A DNA stretch of 64,000 nt, from NCBI RefSeq assembly GCF_900089585.1, contig NZ_FLRH01000003.1, forward strand, positions 434,001 through 498,000, written 5' to 3'. Within the stretch, counting starts at the first letter, position 1. The number at the start of each line of letters is the position of its first letter. The notes beneath the pieces were generated by a model that saw only the letters and a program-made list of their open reading frames with translations, had not been told where the DNA came from and searched no databases. This DNA comes from Micromonospora sediminicola (lineage in GTDB: Bacteria > Actinomycetota > Actinomycetes > Mycobacteriales > Micromonosporaceae). This document shows positions 1 to 8,285 of this stretch, piece after piece. The translations under genes were made by a program, and so were the position numbers.

Positions 1-1311
1 GTCACCAACGCCTTCGACGTGATGCACGACCGACCGTGTTACGAGGTCGAGTTCTCCGACGGCTCCGTCATCGTGGCTGACGCCGAGCACCTCTGGAAGA
101 CGACGACCCGGGCCAGCCGACGCCAACCTGAGTCGCGTCAGCGGCGCTACTGGTCCGAGACGGCCTTGGCGAAGCTGCGGGCCGTCGAGAGGACTGTGTC
201 CGTCGAACCCCAGCGCCTGGTCACCCTCGCGGAAACCCTTGAACACGTCGGTCCCGAATTCCGGAACGTGCTGCACACAGTGGCGCAGCAGGTCGGCGCG
301 AACGGCCGGATCTCCCGACCGGTCACCCGTGCCGGTAAGGCACGCAACTGGACGGCACCCGGCTATCCGGCCGGAGCGTTGGTCACAGGGCTTCGCGAAC
401 GGGCCGAACGACAGGTCAACGCCGGGTCCCGCACCGTGCACGACGGGGTGGTGACGACCGCGCAGATCGCCGCAACGCTGCGCACCGACACGGCGGACCG
501 TCGCCTCAACCACGCCGTGGACAACTGCGCGCCGCTCCAGCTTCCGGAGCGTGAGCTGCCGGTTCCGCCGTACACCCTCGGGGTGTGGCTCGGTGACGGC
601 AGCACCGGGGCAAGCCGCTTCACCACGGCGGACGCCGAGATGGTCGACCTCGTCGCCCGGGACGGCTTCGTGGTGCGACCCAGCGGGCCGCTGGTCTTCA
701 CCGTCCTCCTGCCCACGCGGCCGAGGGCGCTGGACCGCACCTGCGTCGACTGCGGCGGCTCCAGCCGAGCGTTGCGGGAGAACCCGGAAGTACGCCGCTG
801 CGCCGAGTGTCATGAGCGTGGTGGCTCGTTCGTCGCCCTTCTCCGCCGGGCCGGGGTGGCCCACAGCAAGCACATCCCGCAGGAATATCTCCGCGCCTCC
901 GAGGCCCAACGGCGGGCGCTCCTCGCGGGACTGATGGACACCGACGGCACGGTGGCCCCCACCGGGAACCTCCAGTACACGTCCACCTCGAAGCGGCTGA
1001 TCGCCGGTGTCCGGGAACTCGTGGTAAGCCTGGGTTACCGCTGCACGATGACCGAGCGGAAGGTGCGTGGGCGCACGGAGGACTCGTCCATCGCGTACAC
1101 GCTGAACTTCTCCACCCCGGAACCGGTCTTCCGCCTGGAGAGGAAACGGGAGGCCCATCAGGCCCGGCGGCGGACGTCGTCGGACGTACGCTCGGGCTCC
1201 CGTTTCATCGTGGATGTCCGACCGGTGGCCAGCGTCCCGGTGCGTTGCGTGACCGTCGACAACGACGATCACCTCTACCTGGCGGGCCGGTCGATGATCC
1301 CGACCCACAAC
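1..1311 (+). mobile_element. DnaB intein with LAGLIDADG homing endonuclease (N-terminal end outside window)
   Basis: Protein-splicing element inserted in the P-loop of DnaB. Seen: block-B-like segment ADAEHLWKT near the window start with its histidine, two LAGLIDADG-type motifs (YTLGVWLGDG at 571-600 and LLAGLMDTDG around 919-948), block F (VRCVTVDNDDHLYL) and block G ending THN. The predicted C-terminal splice junction is between 1311 and 1312, with Ser as +1 residue. Penultimate His and terminal Asn are intact and both endonuclease motifs keep their Asp, so it looks able to splice and possibly to home. Between the two motifs is a CxxC...CxxC pair (742-753 and 799-810) resembling a zinc ribbon. 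Block A and the N-terminal junction are upstream of the window. Confidence 0.95.
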
Positions 1312-1995
1312 AGCACCGCGAGCATGGACTTCGCGCGGAACGCCGCCATTCGCGCCAACCAGGCGTCGGCCATCTTCTCGCTGGAGATGAGCAAGGTCGA
1401 GATCGTCATGCGACTCCTCTCGGCCGAGGCGCGCGTACCGCTGCACGTGCTGCGCAGCGGGCAGCTCTCCGACGACGACTGGACCAAGCTGGCACGCTGC
1501 ATGGGCGAGATCAGCGAGGCGCCGCTCTTCGTCGACGACACCCCGAGCATGAACCTGATGGAGATCCGGGCGAAGGCGCGGCGGCTCAAGCAGCGGCACG
1601 ACCTCAAGCTGATCGTGGTCGACTATCTCCAGCTGATGACGTCACCGAAGCGCACCGAGAGCCGGCAGCAGGAGGTCGCGGACCTGTCCCGTGGCCTGAA
1701 GCTGCTGGCCAAGGAGGTCGAGTGCCCGGTGATCGCGGTGAGCCAGCTGAACCGTGGCCCGGAGCAGCGTACGGACAAGCGACCGCAACTGTCTGATTTG
1801 CGCGAATCCGGCTCTATTGAGCAGGATGCTGACGTTGTAATCCTTTTGCACCGTGATGACTATTATGACAAGGAGTCACCCCGCGCTGGGGAGGCGGACT
1901 TCATCATCGCCAAGCACAGAAATGGGCCGACGGACACCGTCACCGTCGCGGCGCAGCTGCACCTGTCGCGGTTCGTGGACATGGCCATCGTTTGA
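1..1995 (+). CDS. dnaB: Replicative DNA helicase DnaB, 3' part, interrupted by an intein (5' end outside window)
   Basis: The reading frame is open from base 1 to the TGA at 1993-1995, so the start lies upstream of the window. The first 437 codons are intein; the C-extein (1312-1995, about 227 residues) is the RecA-like motor domain of DnaB, which unwinds DNA ahead of the fork. It starts with STASMDFARNAA, directly after where Walker A (GK) should end, and holds the Walker B-like LIVVDYLQLM, the Q/SQLNRG motif and the conserved SGSIEQDAD segment. The intein therefore splits the P-loop. Codons at about 1786-1887 are unusually A/T-ending compared with the rest (see findings). The next gene converges only 5 bases downstream. 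Identity is certain; the N-terminal helicase domain is not visible. Confidence 0.97.
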   Translation, partial: VTNAFDVMHDRPCYEVEFSDGSVIVADAEHLWKTTTRASRRQPESRQRRYWSETALAKLRAVERTVSVEPQRLVTLAETLEHVGPEFRNVLHTVAQQVGANGRISRPVTRAGKARNWTAPGYPAGALVTGLRERAERQVNAGSRTVHDGVVTTAQIAATLRTDTADRRLNHAVDNCAPLQLPERELPVPPYTLGVWLGDGSTGASRFTTADAEMVDLVARDGFVVRPSGPLVFTVLLPTRPRALDRTCVDCGGSSRALRENPEVRRCAECHERGGSFVALLRRAGVAHSKHIPQEYLRASEAQRRALLAGLMDTDGTVAPTGNLQYTSTSKRLIAGVRELVVSLGYRCTMTERKVRGRTEDSSIAYTLNFSTPEPVFRLERKREAHQARRRTSSDVRSGSRFIVDVRPVASVPVRCVTVDNDDHLYLAGRSMIPTHNSTASMDFARNAAIRANQASAIFSLEMSKVEIVMRLLSAEARVPLHVLRSGQLSDDDWTKLARCMGEISEAPLFVDDTPSMNLMEIRAKARRLKQRHDLKLIVVDYLQLMTSPKRTESRQQEVADLSRGLKLLAKEVECPVIAVSQLNRGPEQRTDKRPQLSDLRESGSIEQDADVVILLHRDDYYDKESPRAGEADFIIAKHRNGPTDTVTVAAQLHLSRFVDMAIV

Positions 1996-2000
1996 CGGCG

Positions 2001-2681
2001 TCAGCCCATCAGCGGGAACCACCCCGCGGCCTCGCCCAGCTCCACCCGGTCCCGGTCGGTCAGCGGCAACCGCCCGGTGGCCTTCAGCAGATACTCGTGG
2101 TCGTCCCACCCGGCCGGCCGCACCGCCTCGTCACTGAGCAGGCCGTCCATCGTGGTCACCGCGACCCGGGTCGGGTCCGCCGCCGGCAGCGGCGCGTCGG
2201 GCAGGTCCACCACCAGGTCCAGGTGGTGGACGACCGCCTCGGTGGTCAGGGTCGCGAGCAGATCGGGTACGCGCAGCACGTGGCCCTGCGTGCTCACGTA
2301 CCCGTCGGGGTCGGCGGTCGCGGCCGCGCGGACGGCCGCGGGGGCGGTGTCGGTCCAGATCCGCACGATGCCGGTGGGCCGGTCGAAGGCGGCGGCCGAG
2401 CGCCGGGCCCACCAGGCGTGTGCCGCGCCCGCCCCGTCGTCGTCGGGGGTGAACGCCCGCCAGTAGCTGACGTCGTCCACGTCGGCCGGGCCGGACGCCG
2501 GGCTGGCCAGGGCGACGAGTGCGCGCTGGGCGTCGCAGAGCACGTGGAAGAGCAGGTCGGCGACGAGCCAGCCACGGCACCGGGTGGGCCGTTGCAGGCC
2601 GGCGTCGTCAAGTGGGGCGACGACCGTGGTGATGCCGTCGTAGGCCTGGGCCAGCGTCTCGTGCGGCCGGATCGGGCTCAT
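2001..2681 (-). CDS. Maleylpyruvate isomerase/DinB-like family protein
   Basis: About 226 residues related to the DinB/mycothiol-dependent maleylpyruvate isomerase superfamily, a four-helix bundle that often binds a metal through three histidines. Seen: an N-terminal region with CRGWLVADLLFHVL, where the H fits the first metal ligand, and TEAVVHHLDLVVDL near residue 155, which fits the second site. The family includes mycothiol-dependent S-transferases, so a thiol-dependent role is plausible, but substrate and reaction are unknown. The ATG at 2681 is preferred to an upstream start at 2717 because the extra 12 residues do not look like the family. It is separated by 115 bases from the zinc-ribbon gene upstream and may be the last gene of that minus-strand group. 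Confidence 0.8.
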   Translation of the reverse strand: MSPIRPHETLAQAYDGITTVVAPLDDAGLQRPTRCRGWLVADLLFHVLCDAQRALVALASPASGPADVDDVSYWRAFTPDDDGAGAAHAWWARRSAAAFDRPTGIVRIWTDTAPAAVRAAATADPDGYVSTQGHVLRVPDLLATLTTEAVVHHLDLVVDLPDAPLPAADPTRVAVTTMDGLLSDEAVRPAGWDDHEYLLKATGRLPLTDRDRVELGEAAGWFPLMG

Positions 2682-2796
2682 GCCGAGCAGCCTGCCACGG
2701 CGCGGGACGGTCGGCACGGCGGCGAGGCGTCGGGCGGGGGCTCTCCAGGCCGTGGAGACGACCGGAAGGACCCCCGCCGACAGGAACGGCGAGCGG

Positions 2797-3189
2797 TCAG
2801 TCGAACAGTTCGCCGAGGAAGCCGTGCTTCTTCTTGCGCCGGTAGTGACCGTGGTAGCCGTAGTGCTGCTGCTGACCGTGGCCGTACGCGGGCTGCGGGT
2901 ACCCGTGGCCGGGCGGGGGCGGCGGCGGGGGCGGGGGGACGGCGCCGTAGCCGGGCTGGTGCGGCGCGGCGGCCGGCGGGGGTGGCGGCGGCGGGTAGCC
3001 GGCGCCGGCGGGTGCGGCCTGCGGGGCGCCGCCCTGCTGACGGTTCCAGTTGGCCTCGGCCTCGAACAGCTTCTCGAGCTCGCCGCGGTCGAGGAAGATT
3101 CCGCGGCATTCGCCGCACTGGTCGATGACTACTCCGCTGCGCTCGTACTGGCGCATCTCTCCGTGGCATTTGGGACAAGTGAGCTGCAT
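2797..3189 (-). CDS. TFIIB-type zinc-ribbon protein with Pro/Tyr/His-rich tail
   Basis: About 130 residues. The N-terminus is a zf-TFIIB type zinc ribbon: CPKC near residue 5, CGEC about 25 residues later, then the family signature GIFLDRGELEKL. After residue 55 the protein is low complexity: two runs of proline (7 and 9 residues), then Gly/Tyr/His/Gln-rich sequence and a basic YRRKKKHG motif near the end. Family members are small soluble proteins of unknown role. The ATG at 3189 is chosen because it follows TACCGT by 7 bases (leaderless-type promoter) and because relatives start just before CPKC; a GTG at 3216 overlapping the upstream stop is the alternative. Confidence 0.75.
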   Translation of the reverse strand: MQLTCPKCHGEMRQYERSGVVIDQCGECRGIFLDRGELEKLFEAEANWNRQQGGAPQAAPAGAGYPPPPPPPAAAPHQPGYGAVPPPPPPPPPGHGYPQPAYGHGQQQHYGYHGHYRRKKKHGFLGELFD

Positions 3190-3212
3190 GACATCGACGG
3201 TACCGGGTGATT

Positions 3213-3845
3213 TCACGCGGTGGCGGTCAGCGCCTGCGTCACCTCGTCGTCGGAGACCTCGTGGAAGTCGTCGTAGTAGGCGCCGACGGCGGCGAAGTCC
3301 GGCGGGAGTTGGCAGCTCACGACCGTGTCGGCGGTGTCGGTGAGCATCTCGTACGCCTGCTCGGAGCCGACCGGGACGGCGACGAGCACGCGGGTGGCGC
3401 CGAGGTGGCGGGCGACCTGGACGGCGGCGCGGGCGGTGGCGCCGGTGGCGAGCCCGTCGTCGACGACGACCGCGGTGCGTCCGGTCAGGTCCAGGGGTGG
3501 GCGGCCGGCGCGGTAGCGCTGCTCGCGGCGCTCCAGTTCGGCCTGTTCGCGGCGGCGGACCTGGGCCCGGTCGTTCTCGCTGATCCGGCCGGCGACCATG
3601 TCGTTGAGGACCTGCACGCCGCCGGGGCCGAGTGCGCCGTACGCGACCTCGGGTGCCCAGGGCACGCCGAGCTTGCGGACGACCAGCACGTCGAGGGGGG
3701 CGCCCAGTCGGTCGGCGATCACCCGGGCGACGGGTACGCCGCCGCGTACCAGGCCGAGGACGATGACGTCGGGTCGGCCGGCGAGGTCGGTGAGTCGTTC
3801 GGCGAGGTCGCGTCCCGCCTCGGCCCGGTCGCGGTAGGTGGTCAT
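3213..3845 (-). CDS. Phosphoribosyltransferase family protein
   Basis: 210 residues of the type I PRTase fold. The PRPP-binding loop is clear (VVVDDGLATGATARAA near residue 130), as is the N-terminal LVRGGVPVARVIADRL segment. This subgroup, common in actinobacteria, is usually annotated only as a phosphoribosyltransferase domain protein; its base or acceptor is not known. A helical insertion (RRREQAELERREQRY) precedes the PRPP loop. Its ATG overlaps the stop of the upstream glycosyltransferase gene (ATGA), so translation is probably coupled, and its own stop touches the zinc-ribbon gene. Confidence 0.85.
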   Translation of the reverse strand: MTTYRDRAEAGRDLAERLTDLAGRPDVIVLGLVRGGVPVARVIADRLGAPLDVLVVRKLGVPWAPEVAYGALGPGGVQVLNDMVAGRISENDRAQVRRREQAELERREQRYRAGRPPLDLTGRTAVVVDDGLATGATARAAVQVARHLGATRVLVAVPVGSEQAYEMLTDTADTVVSCQLPPDFAAVGAYYDDFHEVSDDEVTQALTATA

Positions 3846-5197
3846 CCCTCAGGTGTACGCCCTCCGGCCGCGTCGCGGCGGGCGGTTGCCGGGAATGGCG
3901 GGGCGCCGACGTCCCGGTTCGGGCGTTCGGTGAGCGTCAGCGCCGGGGCAAGGACGAGCAGGGCGACCGGGTAGAGCAGGTAGCCGAAGCGGGTGGAGGG
4001 CATCAGGAGGATCGCGGCGAGCAGCCCGTACCCGCAGATGGCAGCGGTGGCGGCGGCGGTGCGCGGCGGTCGGCGCAGCAGCCGGACGGCGATCGCCAGG
4101 CCGACCGCGACGAGCAGCGCGGCGGCGACGGCGCGGCCGGCGGGCAGCGTCTCGGCGATCAGGTGGCCGGGGAACGGGGACTGGGCGGGGCTGGTCACCA
4201 GGCCGTGGCCGAGGGGGAAGCGCAGCACGTTCTCGACCAGGGCGTCGCGGTCGACGAGGAGGACCGGCACCAGGGCGAGGACGGGGAGGCCGAGGGCGCC
4301 GAGGGCGGTGCGGCCGGCGGCGCGGCGGGTGGCGGCCCAGCAGACCAGCACGATCGCCACCGGCCAGGCGAAGAGTTTCAGGGCGCCGGCGGCGCCGACC
4401 GCGAGGCCGGCGCGGCCGGGTCGGTCGGCGGCGGCGAGGGCGAGGGCGAGCAGGCAGAGCGCGAGTACGGGGAGGTCGTCGCCGCCGGTGGCGAGGGTGA
4501 GCGCGCAGACGGGCAGCACGGTGGCGGCCTGGACGGCGCGCAGCACGGCGGCGGTGCGGCGGGACGTGGTCGGGCCGCCGGTGGTGCGCAGCGTGGTGAC
4601 CAGGGCGGCGAGGACGAGCGCGGTGACCACGGCGAACCAGACGCGGGCGTCGGTCCACCAGGCGTCGACGGCGGCGCGGGGCAGCCCGAACAGCGCCATG
4701 CCGGGCTGGTAGGGGGTGTAGCCGAGGAGCTGTTCGCCCGGCGGCAGGGCGGCGATCGCGTCGGGTCCGAGGTAGGGGGTGCCGTGCTCGGCGAGGCGCG
4801 TCCCGGCGTGTTCGACCACGATCACCTCCTCCTGGGCCCGGTCGGTGCGTCCGCCGGCCCGTTGGACGCTCTGCACGACGACGGGCAGCAGGGCGGTGGT
4901 GGCCCAGGTGAGTCCGGTGACCGTCCAGCGGGCGGGCAGCCCGGCCACTGTGGTGTCGGGGGCGCGGCGGCGGGCGAGGAGCTGGGTGGTGGCGGCGACC
5001 GTGGCGAGGGCGTACCCGACGGTGGCGATCGCGCCCCAGGCGCGGTGCGGCGGCAGGGTGGAGGTGGCGGCGGTGATCGCGGCGAAGATCGTGGCGGCGG
5101 CGTAGAGCCCCAGGTCGAGGGCGAGGCCGCCGGCGGCGGTGTCGAGTGCCGACCAGCGGCGGGAGGCGGGGCCGGGCGGGTCGGCGTGGGCGGTCAC
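3842..5197 (-). CDS. GT87/DUF2029-type membrane glycosyltransferase
   Basis: About 451 residues with roughly ten hydrophobic segments, resembling polyprenyl-phosphate-mannose-dependent glycosyltransferases (GT-C fold, GT87/DUF2029) that add sugars to lipid or wall glycans on the outer face of the membrane. Seen: an extracellular loop with TPYLGPDAIAAL and LGYTPYQPGMALFGLP, and a later segment ALKLFAWPVAIVL, typical of the family. The GTG at 5197 is chosen because the longer frame (to 5374) would run into the upstream GGDEF/EAL gene and its extra 59 residues are Pro/Ala-rich without family character. It sits 40 bases after that gene and overlaps the phosphoribosyltransferase. Acceptor and donor are not known. 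Confidence 0.75.
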   Translation of the reverse strand: MTAHADPPGPASRRWSALDTAAGGLALDLGLYAAATIFAAITAATSTLPPHRAWGAIATVGYALATVAATTQLLARRRAPDTTVAGLPARWTVTGLTWATTALLPVVVQSVQRAGGRTDRAQEEVIVVEHAGTRLAEHGTPYLGPDAIAALPPGEQLLGYTPYQPGMALFGLPRAAVDAWWTDARVWFAVVTALVLAALVTTLRTTGGPTTSRRTAAVLRAVQAATVLPVCALTLATGGDDLPVLALCLLALALAAADRPGRAGLAVGAAGALKLFAWPVAIVLVCWAATRRAAGRTALGALGLPVLALVPVLLVDRDALVENVLRFPLGHGLVTSPAQSPFPGHLIAETLPAGRAVAAALLVAVGLAIAVRLLRRPPRTAAATAAICGYGLLAAILLMPSTRFGYLLYPVALLVLAPALTLTERPNRDVGAPPFPATARRDAAGGRTPEG

Positions 5198-5237
5198 GCG
5201 GGCCAGTCTGGCAGACCGGCGGTGCGGCCCGGCCGGG

Positions 5238-7775
5238 TCAGGGCTGCCGGGAGTCGGCGGCGGGTGCGGCGGGGCGGGTGCGCGGGCCGCCGGCGCGGCG
5301 GCCGGGCAGGCGGATGACGGCGCCGGTGTCGTGCAGGGGCGGCGCGAGCGCGCCGGGTCGGCCGCCGGCGCCACGCTGGAGGGCGGCGAGGAGCGCGCCG
5401 GCGGGTAGCGGTCGGGCGAACAGGTGGCCCTGCCCGGCTGCGCAGCCCAACTCCCAGAGCGCGCGGCGTTGCGGTTCGCTCTCCACGCCCTCGGCGACCA
5501 CGGTGAGGTCGAGGCTGCGCCCCAGGTCGAGGGTGGAGCGGATCACGGCGGCGGCCTCGGGTGCGGTCTCCATGGCGGTGACGAAGCTGCGGTCGATCTT
5601 GAGTTCGTGGACCGGGATGCGGGAGAGCAGGGAGAGGGACGAGTAGCCGGTGCCGAAGTCGTCGAGGGCGAGCCGGACGCCGGAGTCGCGGAGCCGGCTG
5701 AGCACCCGGTCGACCACGTCGAGCTGGCTGAGGGTGAGGGTCTCGGTGAGTTCCAGCACGAGTCGGTCCGGTGGCAGGTCGTGGGCGCGCAGCCGGGCCA
5801 GGACGGCGCCGGGGAAGCGGGCGTCGAGCAGGCTGCGGGGTGAGACGTTGACCGAGACGGGCAGGTCGAAGCCGGCGTCGCGCCAGGTGCCGGCCGCGAT
5901 CAGCGCCTGGTCGAGGATCGCCTCGGCGAACGCGGGCAGCAGCCCGGAGCGTTCCACCGCTTCGAGGAAGCGCAGCGGGTCGATCAGCCCGTGGGTGGGG
6001 TGGTGCCAGCGGGCCAGCGCCTCCGCGCCGGTGACCTCGCCGCTGGCCAGGTCGACGATGGGCTGGAAGTTGACGGTGAACTCGTGGTCGGCGACGGCCC
6101 GGGGCAGTTCCCCGCCGAGGGTGAGCCGGCCCAGGTCGGCGGTGTCGCGGGCGGGTGCGTAGGTGGCGATCCGCTGGCCGGCCCGTTTGGCCTGGTACAT
6201 GGCCACGTCGGCGCGGCGCAGCAGCTCGGCCATCCCGCCGGTGGCGGGGGCGACGGCGATGCCGCCGCTGGCCTCCACGCTGATCCGCATGCCGTCCAGG
6301 TCGAGCGGGTCGTGCAGGGCGGAGAGCAGGGCCTCGGCCCGGTGGGCGGCGACGGCCGGGGCGGGCAGGGCGCGCAGCAGCACCGCGAACTCGTCGCCGC
6401 CGAGCCGGGCGACCAGGTCGTCGGGTCGGGCCGCGCCGCGCAGCCGTTCGGCGACCTGGATCAGCACCCGGTCGCCGGCGCCGTGCCCGAGGGTGTCGTT
6501 GACCTCCTTGAAGTGGTTGAGGTCGATCAGCACCAGGGCGGTGATGCCGTCGGCGTGCCGGGCGGTGAGGTGGGTGGTGCCCTCGTCCAGCAGGTGGCGG
6601 CGGTTGGACAGGCCGGTGAGGGCGTCGTGGGTGGCGGCGTGGGCGTGGGCGTCGGCGATGCGGGCGAGTTCGGCGTACGCCTGGGCGTTGCGCACCGCGG
6701 TGCAGAGGGCGGAGGCGAAGGTGCGCAGGGTGTACTGCTCGCGTTCGGAGAGTTCCACCGGCCCGGCGAACCGGAGCCGCAGCACGCCGATGTCCACGGT
6801 CTGGTCGTGGCCCTCGAGCCTGCTGGCGAGCACCGACCCCTCGACCGCGCTCGGTTCGCCGGCCGGGCCCCGGTACGTGATGGCTCCGCCCACGCCGCGT
6901 ACCACCCGGCCTTCCTCACGCAGCTCGATCTCGACCTCGTCGGCGGAGAAGAGTTCGGTGGCCTGCGTGACCGCGGTGGTGAGCACCTGGTCGAGGTCGA
7001 CCACGTTCAACGCGTCGGTCGTGCGGGCCAACCGCTGCCAGGCTTGCCGCTCGGCACGACTGCGCAGGCGGCTGGAGTAGGCGAGGTGCAGGCTCAGGAC
7101 CAGTGGTGGGACGACGACCAGGAAGGTCGGGTTGATCCGCAGGATGAGCAGGGTGCACAGGACCACCGAGAAGCGGGCGAGAACGCTCGCCAGGCGGAGG
7201 TCCACCTGCTCGCGGAAGCGTTTGCGGATCGGGGTTCCGGTCGCGAAGGCGAGAACGGGGAAGGTCAGCAGTTCGTCGAGGACGACGACGGTCAGATAAG
7301 CCAGCACCAGGGCGGGCAGTGAGCGGCCGATCGAGCCCGACCAGGGCCATGACCAGCCGGCGAGTACGAGGACCAGCCCTCCGGCGGCGGCCAGCGTCAT
7401 CTCCTTGGCGACGCCGAAGGCCAGCTTGATCGGGGTCAGCCGACCGATCAGACGGGCGATGGCGACGCCTACGCCGGTGGCGACCACCACCCACGGCACC
7501 GGTGCGACCGCGAGCCCGATCACGGAAGCCGCGTCGGTCCACGAAACACCGTGGGTGGTGGCTCGAATGCGGATTCGCACATTCACGGTCGCCGCGACGG
7601 CGACGAGGAAGGCGATCGTGATGGCGCGGGTGAGGTTCTTCTGCGTCGCCAGGTCGCCGGTGTCGATTAGCCGGATACTCACCAGGGTGGCGATGCTGGC
7701 GGAAAACACGACGAGACCGACAAGCAGCAACAGCCGCCGATCGGTCCCATTGTCGCGTGCATGGACGCGAGTCAC
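5238..7775 (-). CDS. Membrane-bound GGDEF-EAL protein (c-di-GMP cyclase/phosphodiesterase)
   Basis: 845 residues acting on the second messenger c-di-GMP. Order: about seven hydrophobic segments (residues 15-235), a GAF-like region (about 250-370), GGDEF domain with an intact RLGGDEFAV (residues 459-463 are GGDEF), EAL domain with GAEALARW (585-587), ELTET and DDFGTGYSS, then a Pro/Arg-rich tail. An RxxD sequence (RPDD, residues 450-453) lies exactly five residues before GGDEF, the usual place of the product-inhibition I-site. Both catalytic domains keep their key residues, so either activity is possible. GTG start 7775 follows GGAGG by 7 bases. First gene of the minus-strand group and divergent from the AfsR-like regulator. 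Confidence 0.95.
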   Translation of the reverse strand: MTRVHARDNGTDRRLLLLVGLVVFSASIATLVSIRLIDTGDLATQKNLTRAITIAFLVAVAATVNVRIRIRATTHGVSWTDAASVIGLAVAPVPWVVVATGVGVAIARLIGRLTPIKLAFGVAKEMTLAAAGGLVLVLAGWSWPWSGSIGRSLPALVLAYLTVVVLDELLTFPVLAFATGTPIRKRFREQVDLRLASVLARFSVVLCTLLILRINPTFLVVVPPLVLSLHLAYSSRLRSRAERQAWQRLARTTDALNVVDLDQVLTTAVTQATELFSADEVEIELREEGRVVRGVGGAITYRGPAGEPSAVEGSVLASRLEGHDQTVDIGVLRLRFAGPVELSEREQYTLRTFASALCTAVRNAQAYAELARIADAHAHAATHDALTGLSNRRHLLDEGTTHLTARHADGITALVLIDLNHFKEVNDTLGHGAGDRVLIQVAERLRGAARPDDLVARLGGDEFAVLLRALPAPAVAAHRAEALLSALHDPLDLDGMRISVEASGGIAVAPATGGMAELLRRADVAMYQAKRAGQRIATYAPARDTADLGRLTLGGELPRAVADHEFTVNFQPIVDLASGEVTGAEALARWHHPTHGLIDPLRFLEAVERSGLLPAFAEAILDQALIAAGTWRDAGFDLPVSVNVSPRSLLDARFPGAVLARLRAHDLPPDRLVLELTETLTLSQLDVVDRVLSRLRDSGVRLALDDFGTGYSSLSLLSRIPVHELKIDRSFVTAMETAPEAAAVIRSTLDLGRSLDLTVVAEGVESEPQRRALWELGCAAGQGHLFARPLPAGALLAALQRGAGGRPGALAPPLHDTGAVIRLPGRRAGGPRTRPAAPAADSRQP

Positions 7776-8285
7776 GTGTCCGCCTCCACCGTGCTCGTCC
7801 GTAGCGGTGCGTGTACCCGTACTGTACGGCCCGCTCAGACGCCCGGGAAGTTCGCTTCACAGCCAGTCGTTGCCGCGCATCTGCGTTGCCCTTCGTCCGA
7901 TCTGCGGAGCCAGGAGATCTGGCCCGTCCGACGCACGACATCTTATGGCCTTTTAGGCAGGGTTAGTTCTATTAGATGTCCATATGCGCATATTGCGCCA
8001 ATGTCGCCGCTTCTCGTTACGCAGTGTCTTTGCGTCGAGACTGAACGCGTATTTGGCCGCACTGTTCCAGTGGGATTATCGAGCCCTCCAACACCGATGT
8101 CTGTAGCCCTTCGGTTCCGCCTTCCGTAACATGCGGCACGTCAACTGACAGAAAAAGCGTCGTCGCTCTCTGATATGTTTCGAACGGGTGCGACGGATCG
8201 GGCGGTATATTCCATAAGTACGCATTGCGCATATCCCACACGGAATGCGATGCCATTCAATTCCTGACGCCGGGCGGGGGGAGCA
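7776..8285. other. 510-base divergent intergenic region, lower GC, with repeated TGCGCATAT
   Basis: No convincing gene. The part from about 7940 to 8260 is clearly less GC-rich than its surroundings. It holds a perfect 12-base palindrome atatgcgcatat (7982-7993), a second copy of the 9-mer tgcgcatat (8226-8234), and a hairpin gaatg-cgatgc-cattc (about 8242-8257) just upstream of the regulator. Both flanking genes read away from it, so it must contain both promoters and probably operators. A 79-codon frame at 8017-8256 on the minus strand has no family resemblance and no good ribosome site. Confidence 0.6.
7821..7849 (-). promoter_or_regulatory. Candidate promoter of the GGDEF-EAL gene
   Basis: On the minus strand TTCCCG (7844-7849) and TACAGT (7821-7826) are separated by exactly 17 bases, giving a leader of roughly 40 bases before the GTG at 7775 with its GGAGG site. 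The -35 hexamer matches the TTGACA consensus poorly; the -10 is good. Confidence 0.4.

Noticed and set aside
8017..8256. A 79-codon minus-strand frame in the divergent gap
   Set aside because: No family resemblance, no ribosome site, and codon use unlike real genes here.
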